A stretch of 64,000 nt of DNA from the NCBI RefSeq assembly GCF_036320965.1, contig NC_092255.1, positions 14,129,634-14,193,633 of the forward strand, written 5' to 3'. The notes under the pieces were generated by a model. It was not told the DNA's origin. It saw nothing but the letters and a program-made list of their open reading frames with translations, and ran no database searches. The position numbers and the translations under genes were made by a program. Shown one piece after another: positions 57,830 to 64,000 of the stretch (position 1 is the first letter of the stretch; each line of letters starts with the position of its first letter). The DNA comes from Panulirus ornatus (taxonomy: Eukaryota > Arthropoda > Malacostraca > Decapoda > Palinuridae).

Positions 57830-58995
57830 CTGTCTCCCGTTTTTGCGGGGTTTAGCGAAAAGGAACGACAAAAAGAAATGGCCCAACCCCCCCCAAAAAC
57901 ACATGCCTTGATTCAATCCACTGGCAGAAACCGGTCAACCCCGGTAACCAAAATCGTTTCCCCAATCACTCTATTCTTTGCCCTCCTTTCACCCTCCTGC
58001 ATGTTCAAGAGCCCCCGATCAAAAAAAAAATTTTTTTTTTATTTCCATCTTTCCTCCACCTCCCAAATTGGTCTCCCTCTTCCCTCTTTCCCTTCCAACC
58101 TCCGACACAATACCCTTTTTTTGGTCAATCCTTTCCCCACATCATTCTCTCCAAGTGACCAAACCATTTCAAAACACCCTCTTCTGCTCTCTCAACCACG
58201 CTCTTAAATTTTTTTCCACACATCTCCTTTTTTAAACCCCTTTTTACTTATTACTCGATCAACCACCCTACACCACACATTGTCCCCCAAACATCTCATT
58301 TCCACACATCCATCCTCCGCGCACAAAATCTATCCCATAGTCCACCCCCTCGCAACCAAACAACCTTGTTGGGAAACCCCTATTTTACCTTTTAAACAAC
58401 CCATTTTTTGCTTTCCGAATAATGTTCTCGACTTTCCACACAATCTTCAAGGGTCCCAAATTTTCGCCCCTCCCCCACCCTCCCGATCCACTTCCGCTCC
58501 CATGGTCCACCGCTCCGATCCACTCCCAGATATCTAAAAACTTCACTTCCTCCAGTTTTCTCAAAAAAAACCTCACCTCCCAATTACTTGAACCCTCAAC
58601 CCTACTGTACCTAAAACCTTTCTCTATATTTACTTTTACTCTTAACTTTCTTCTTTCCAACACACCTTTTACCAACCAGTCACCACTTCCCGCTTTCTCA
58701 ACCCTTTAAACGCCACCACCTGGGAACATCAAACGAAAAAAAACAAACTAACTCACTTCCCAACTCTCTCATACCCCAACAGACTTTATTTTCTTCCCTT
58801 TTTTTTTTTTTTTTTTCCAAAACCCTTTTTTCATACACCTCCCTAACAAACTAACCAACCCCATCCATAACCCAAAATTTAAACCCAAACCAGGGGACAT
58901 CACACACCCCTGCCGCAAAACCTACATTTTACTGAGAACCCTCACTTTCCCTTTCCTCTTCCTACACGACACATGCCTACATCCCCGATAAAAAC
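57830..58995 (-). mobile_element. LINE-A copy 20, RT C-terminal half and 3' UTR, very noisy
   Basis: The reverse complement aligns block by block with copy 17 or 19 (tail hairpin near 57830, GRPNW region near 58060, ERAEEGVLKWFGH near 58165, YLGVD near 58535, a decayed FADD region near 58720, SPWLF near 58880). Nearly every difference is an inserted or lost base in a homopolymer or a short junk insertion. No frame is open for long. It is flanked by AT-rich tracts. Confidence 0.8.
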
Positions 58996-59878
58996 TTAAA
59001 AATAAAAATATTTTAATATATAATAATATTTTTAAAAAATATATTTTTTATATATATAAAAAAATATAAATAAAATATATATATTAAATTTTAAAAGCAA
59101 ATCCTTTCGAAGGCGATTTCCACTCGAGAAATTTAACACCATAAAACCCCAGAACTTGAGCAAAGGCTGAGAAAATTACCCGCGGCGACAAACACCAGGT
59201 CGAGAACTCTGGTTGCCCCGGCAAGCCTTTTCAGACCATGGTGATAGTCGGTTTCAATAAGAAGAGGATTCAATTCCCAACTTTATTACCGAATGGATTT
59301 CGCGGGGCGGTTCCCCAAAAAAGGGGGGGTCTTCCTCACTGATTTACGTGCGGGACCCCCGGGGAGAAACCCGGAAATCTCTCTCTTAATTGGGGATGAA
59401 CCGCTGGTTTTTTTTCCCCTTCGTATAAACAGATAAAAAAAAAAGAAAATGGGATTGGTTGAGTTGAGTAAGAAATTAGTGTACTTTGCGAGCAAGCGAA
59501 CGAGCCAGCGAGCGGCTGCACCAGCGGTGGTGTCTGCCTGGGCTAAGAACAAGCCAGGCTTGATGTGATGTGAGGTGGAGGTAGGGTTGTGTGGTGGGGG
59601 TTAGGTTAGGTCCGTATTGACTGCGTCTAATGACTGGGGCGGGCATTGTTTTACGATGGGATCTGACTCTCTACTCTCTCTCTCTCTCTCTCTTCTCTCG
59701 TCATCAATCATCAATCTCTCTCTCTCATCTCCTCCGGGCCCCTCCCCCCTCCTCTCCCAAACCAACATCCCCTCCCCCCCATCCATCTCTCCGTTCTCAC
59801 TCGTCCCCGTCCCCACCTAAATCATCCACGGGGCTACTCCCTCCTCTCATCATTCTCTCCTCTCCCATCTCTCTCCTC
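58996..59878. other. No gene seen; CT-rich and G-rich low-complexity parts
   Basis: AT-rich start (to about 59095), unrecognised sequence to 59680, then TCTCTC-rich sequence (59660-59760). A GGTTAGGTTAGG motif near 59608 is only two telomere-like units. Confidence 0.5.
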
Positions 59879-59879
59879 C

Positions 59880-59880
<1 letters not shown>

Positions 59881-59923
<43 letters not shown>
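59881..59923 (+). repeat. Poly-G run (about 43 bases)
   Basis: An uninterrupted G homopolymer, rare in natural DNA at this length and suspect as a sequencing product. Confidence 0.9.
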
Positions 59924-60124
59924 CTCTCAGTCAGTCTGGGTGGTAGAGGGGGAAGGTTAAAAACCTCCCGGGTGCGCGCAGTGAGCCAGCTCTTCCGTGG
60001 CTGTCAGGTTTCACGACCCGCTTCGACCCAGGTTGTTGTCTATTACCCACTCTGGTCCACCTGGCCGTCCGCTGTCTCTCGCTCATAACGATTGACGACA
60101 ACGTATCTCTCCTTGACTCGTTCT

Positions 60125-60310
60125 TCGCAGATCTCCAGAACACCACCAGAACACCTCAGAACAACAACACCGCCAGAACACCACCTCTAGAACATCGCCA
60201 GAACACCACCTCTAGAACACCGCCAGAACACCACCTCTAGAACACCGCCAGAACACCACCTCTAGAACACCGCCAGAACACCACACTAGAACAAACAACC
60301 AAACAACCAC
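60125..60310 (+). repeat. 25-bp minisatellite
   Basis: Six copies of AGAACACCACCTCTAGAACA followed by CCGCC. Confidence 0.9.
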
Positions 60311-60532
60311 CTCTAGAAAACACCGACAAACGTTAACAGAGTTCGAGAAGACAAGAGCACCAACTTAGTGAAGCCAGGACGCACACATTACCGGAGAACA
60401 CCCAACGCCACAGGACGCCCCAGGAACACCAACCATAGTGTAAAACCACCATGAGCACCAGCAGAGGCACGACCACGACCAGGGTGTGTGATCACATGAC
60501 AAGAAACGACAGGTGGAGCTGAGGGAGGGAAG

Positions 60533-60533
<1 letters not shown>

Positions 60534-60592
<59 letters not shown>

Positions 60593-60596
60593 AGAA
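60534..60596 (+). repeat. (GA)n microsatellite
   Basis: Interrupted GAGA units. Confidence 0.93.
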
Positions 60597-60669
60597 GAAT
60601 GTCCTTGGAGGAGGCATAGAAATGAGATTCTTTCATCTCTACTGCCTTCAACTTCACCCTCCTCTTCCT

Positions 60670-60765
60670 TGGGGGGGGGGGGTGGGGGGGGGGTGGGCGA
60701 GGGGGGGGGGGTGGGGGGGGGGGGGGGGGGGGGGGTGGGGGGACGGGGGGGGGGGTGGGGGGTGA
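60670..60765 (+). repeat. G-rich low-complexity tract
   Basis: G runs interrupted by single T, C or A; Pro-rich or Gly-rich open frames here are artefacts. Confidence 0.9.
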
Positions 60766-60829
60766 GGAGTCTCCGAAGGGGGAGAAAGGGTAGATAACAC
60801 GGAGAGTGGGGAGGAAGGAAGAGGAGAGG

Positions 60830-60929
60830 NNNNNNNNNNNNNNNNNNNNNNNNNNNNNNNNNNNNNNNNNNNNNNNNNNNNNNNNNNNNNNNNNNNNNNN
60901 NNNNNNNNNNNNNNNNNNNNNNNNNNNNN
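60830..60929. other. Assembly gap (100 N)
   Basis: A second run of exactly 100 N; sequence character changes sharply across it. Confidence 0.99.
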
Positions 60930-61149
60930 AAAACTTTAGTACTGCTTTTATGTACTCTAATTGGTAAATCACTCCATATGTTAGCAATCCTATTGGAGAC
61001 CAGACTCTTAACCTAATCTGAGGTAAAATATTTGCCCATAAGTTTGCATACATTGCAATGCATGCAAGTAGACAAATTTTGCTTTACGGAGCTGCTTACA
61101 TTGAGACTATCAAAGCTTTCGATAATTTTCAAATCATCTTTTGATGTTC

Positions 61150-61870
61150 TCTTTTCCAAGCTAAGTTTGTTTAAGTTGCCTAGTAAGTACTCACTGAAAC
61201 TATTTCTCAGTCAAGGGATTATCTTGGCTGCATACTAACAAACTCTCTCTATTGTCTATATTTTCATCCTGCAGGGTGACCAAAACTGAACAAAATATTC
61301 AAGGTCAAACAACAGTGATTTGTAGAGAGTGAAGATATCTTCCTCAGACATAAAAACTGAACACCCTATCTATGAATCAAAGAAATCTGTTAGCCTTTTT
61401 TGAAGCTTCTAAGCAATGCTTACTTTGCTTTGTCATTAGAGATTACTACATTTCAGTCTTTTTCCTCATTTACCTTTTGTAGCTCAACAGAATTCATGGT
61501 GTAGCCTGGCTATCTGTCTATCTACATTTCTGATGCCTGTTCCAACTGGAACTCCCTTAAGGGGATGGCCATGGCAACTACTGGACTCCAGTGCTATTTC
61601 TTAGCCTTTAGTACTAAGTCTCACTCTCAACAGGCCACTGGAAAAGGGCAACTCTAGTGTAGTGTTTGCAGAGGTCTTCTCATTTTTACTACCAGTATGT
61701 AAAACTTGGCATTTATCAATACTGAAATTCATTTGCCACTTAAGAGCCCAGTCCATCAGTTTGCTTAAGTCATTATGAGGCTGCAGACATTGAATCTCTG
61801 TTGCAGATTTCTTTCCCAGCTTAATATCATTACGAAACTTTGATATCTTACAATGCAGCCCTTTAAAATG
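61150..61870 (-). mobile_element. CR1-like non-LTR retrotransposon relic (RT C-terminal part)
   Basis: The minus strand, allowing frame changes, gives a decayed FADD block followed by KLGKKSATEIQ, LSKLMDWALKWQMNFSI, DKCQVLHTGS, FTLYKSLLFDLEYFVQFWSP and IERVC, then AAKIIP. This is the CR1/Rex-type arrangement (ADDTKL, WQMxFNxDKCKVMHxG, LYKSLVRPxLEYCVQxWSP). Stops and shifts are frequent. The left end near the gap is uncertain. Confidence 0.75.
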
Positions 61871-62724
61871 ACATTAGTACATAGGAGAAAGAGAAATGAT
61901 CCCAAAACTTACTAATTTTTCTCAATAGATCCTCATTTGCAATTCCTTTATTCATACATTTCATCAATAATGGAGAGAATACAAGAGAGCATAAACATAA
62001 TTATGTGGCTGTAAATGGAAAACATAGCTAAAATAAAAAGATGGAAATGAGATGAAGAGCCAAATTCATTAAGTGGCAGTTATTCAGCTGGCAAAGAACC
62101 TCATCCCTTCCTGGCTCATAAGTGTTCCATGATCACTGAGGGTAAAACACAATATCTAGGTGTCACTACCACCAAAGTATCAAAGCAAATTAGACCACCA
62201 CCACCTGTATACAAATAAAGTGAGTAATGTGCTTAAATATAACACTGACTAATAAAAAAAATCAGATACATGGATTTCATTGGGTATCTGTAATACCAGA
62301 CCCCCATTTCCTCACCGTAAAACCACATGCAGTGTAATACCGAAACCACATAAAAGTCCAAGATGCTAAAGAATAAAGAACCCCCCAAAATAACAGTAGT
62401 AGTAATAATTAGGAAATTAATTACATGTGAAAGTCGTGAGGATCTCAATGGAAAACTTGAAGTCAATTCATGCTTAATACATCAACAGTGATGGAAAAAA
62501 TTTCATGTATATATAATTCATAACAAAATACTGAAAAGGCAGTTGGTACAACAATGAACAAAGCTCTTGTTTTCCAGATATGCCCAACAGAAAATAATCT
62601 GGATAACCTATTACATAATTCCATCAATTTCACTAAAAAACTGCCAAAAATACCAGGAAAAGAGTATTATTACAAGTTTCTTGGCTCACCCAATCAAACT
62701 CAGCAAATATAAATTGTGCCTTAC
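61871..62724. other. NAT10 intron sequence, no feature seen
   Basis: AT-rich intronic DNA next to the exon at 62725; no coding similarity recognised. Confidence 0.55.
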
Positions 62725-62813
62725 CTGGGAACATCAGAACCTATCCTGTGGCACCAAAGAACTGAAGGCCGCTCCCCTAATGACTTGGATACTAAATGAT
62801 GAATGATCATAAC
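62725..62813 (-). CDS. NAT10: NAT10 homologue, internal exon (second coding exon)
   Basis: The 89-base exon encodes VMIIHHLVSKSLGERPSVL and WCHRIGSDVP, matching the VVILHHMLSKATVKARPSVLWCY block near residue 37-60 of human NAT10 (numbering from memory). The acceptor is ACATTTCAG before 62813 and the donor GTAAGG after 62725 on the minus strand. It starts in phase 0 and leaves after two bases of an Arg codon that the 38404 exon completes. The first coding exon (start Met to GDRGKDQ) was not found up to 64000. Confidence 0.85.
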
Positions 62814-62889
62814 CTGAAATGAAGGAAAATTATCCATTAACAAGCAAACCTGTGTAAGTAACTAGTACAGGCTGCTGAATAAGTAGCTG

Positions 62890-63577
62890 GATACAAGGTA
62901 GTGAGATACAAGAATGAAAAGGGCATTATATGATGGACAAAAAAGATTAGAAATGCTGTGGAAGAAAAGAAAAAGGCATATGGCAGATTGCTCAAAAGGA
63001 ATGTATCAGTGAAAGTTCAGCAAAGAGGGAGGGAAGAATACAAAATATGTAAGCATAAAGTTAAAAAGTTGATAGAGGAAAGCAAAGAAAGAGTAGAGGA
63101 AGATTTTGGAAGAAAGTTCAGTGAAAAGTTTCAGGATAATAAGAAACTATACTGGAAGGAGGTGCAAAAGGATAGAGGTGGACGTAAGAGAGGAAATGCT
63201 GATGTGAGAAGTAAGGACTGGGAACTGCTGAATCAATAGGATGAAGTGAAAGGAAGATGGAAGGAGTATTTTGGAGAACTGATGAGTGTGGGAGAAGGGG
63301 AGGCAGCAGTTGTTACATGCACAGGTATGGAGGAGTGAAGGAAGAGGATACAGGTGCAGGGGCCTATAGCAAAGAAGGGCAATAATGAGGCTGAAGGTAA
63401 GAAAGGCACCTGGCGTGGATGCGACTGCATCTGAAATGCTGAAGTATGGAGGAGAAAGTGTAATAGAGAGGATGCATCTTATATGTAATTCAGCATGGAA
63501 ACTGAGGGCTGTGCCTGAGGATTGGGTGAAAGCTATTAGTGTTCCTTTATTCAAATGGAAAGGTGCTAAGGATGTTA
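62890..63577 (+). mobile_element. Older RTE-like element, linker and RT start
   Basis: A 93-codon open stretch (62958-63239) gives a basic linker (EEKKKAYGRLLKRN, KKLYWKEVQ); later KAPGVDATASEMLKYGG (about 63409) and VPEDWVKA match the start of the RT domain. It is a sister lineage to LINE-A. A stop and a frame change lie near 63237-63380. The frame is broken at 63578 by an inserted LINE-A tail. Confidence 0.8.
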
Positions 63578-63738
63578 TTCATTTATATATCTACTATACG
63601 CTGCCGCTGTCTCTCGCATTACCAAGGTAGTGCAAGGAAACAAACGAGAGAATGGCCCAACCCACCCACATACACAAGTATGTACATACACATCCACACA
63701 CGCACATATATGTACATACATACCCATTTTTGTAGCAA
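63578..63738 (-). mobile_element. LINE-A 3' UTR fragment inserted in an older element
   Basis: The reverse complement reads the GT/AT-rich LINE-A 3' UTR, a GTGGGTGGGTTGGGCCATTC block and a diverged tail hairpin (GCACTACCTTGGTAATGCGAG). It interrupts the KGAKDV / SNYRGISLL junction of the surrounding RT. It is too short to include coding sequence. No clear target-site duplication was seen. Confidence 0.75.
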
Positions 63739-64000
63739 TTATAGGGGAATAAGTCTATTAAGTATACCAGGAATAGTGTATGCATGAATATCAATTGATA
63801 GAGTGATGGAAGTGACTGAATGCAGAATACAGGAAGAGCAAGGAGGTTTCAGGAAAGGTAGGGGATGTATGGATCATATTTTTGTCCTAAAAATGACCGT
63901 GGAAAAGTATTCAGCGAAAGGTATGACGCTGTATGTAACTTTTACAGATCTGGAGAAAGCATATGACAGAGTTGAGTGGAATGCTTTGAGGAGGTGTGTT
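63739..64000 (+). mobile_element. Older RTE-like element, RT palm, continues past the window
   Basis: Resumes with SNYRGISLLSIPG, then QGGFRKGRGCMDH and TDLEKAYDRVEWNAL (motif A, catalytic Asp present). One TGA follows IVYA near 63786. The element runs off the window end. Confidence 0.8.

Noticed and set aside
59605..59616. GGTTAGGTTAGG as arthropod telomere repeat (TTAGG)n
   Set aside because: Only two units and no array nearby, so it does not show a telomere.
38233..62813. The possibility that the exon at 62725 belongs to a different gene
   Set aside because: Its residues match the NAT10 block just before the 38404 exon, and the split Arg codon is completed across the join; kept as NAT10 with slightly lower confidence because of the two gaps.

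Overview
This is eukaryotic, animal nuclear DNA, most likely from a decapod crustacean. The call rests on one conserved host gene split by long introns, very dense non-LTR retrotransposons of types abundant in decapods, and abundant (TA)n, (CA)n and (GA)n microsatellites. The sequence alone does not identify the species. There are no bacterial-style operons, rRNA genes or CRISPR arrays.

Host gene. One gene can be supported: a NAT10 homologue (RNA cytidine acetyltransferase) on the minus strand. Seven consecutive internal exons are recognised by protein similarity and by matching GT/AG splice sites and phases: 62725-62813, 38233-38404, 34907-35091, 34323-34548, 25898-26102, 20742-20863 and 12376-12516. 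They cover the N-terminal domain and the ATP-binding helicase part (P-loop GRGRGKS, Walker B DEAA). The first exon should lie above base 64000 and the acetyltransferase half below base 1. Everything else lies in, or is scaffolded into, its introns.

Mobile DNA. The main occupant is a young EN-RT non-LTR retrotransposon family with an RTE-like layout, called LINE-A here. It has one near-complete copy (39635-43207) and about fifteen truncated, inverted or mosaic copies. Several older lineages survive as relics: Jockey-like (1-898), CR1-like (17470-18990, 61150-61870), older RTE-like (20150, 22030-23450, 33900, 35470, 39385, 62890-64000) and an unnamed multi-copy arthropod ORF family (36330-37560). 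A short element (23603-23835, 43272-43505, 49580-49705) shares the 5' module and the 3' hairpin tail of LINE-A, so it looks like an internally deleted passenger. One copy is preceded by the internal-promoter half of a 5S rRNA gene.

Layout. 1-12.2 kb: Jockey relic, then a mosaic of LINE-A pieces in both orientations with large inverted repeats. 12.2-26.2 kb: three NAT10 exons, a tandem LINE-A pair, relics and a twin-primed LINE-A insertion. 26.2-39.4 kb: two long LINE-A copies, three exons and relics. 39.4-45.4 kb: the fullest LINE-A, the 5S-headed short element and two LINE-A copies in (TA)n arrays. A 100-N gap follows at 45447-45546. 45.5-60.8 kb: a very different block with about ten tandem-repeat families, a 630-bp palindrome with tRNA-like sequence, one well-preserved LINE-A and one very noisy copy. 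A second 100-N gap is at 60830-60929. 60.9-64 kb: CR1 relic, the most upstream NAT10 exon and an older RTE-like element running off the end.

Element boundaries are read by eye and are good to about 5-20 bases unless a target-site duplication is cited. No alignment or database search was run.
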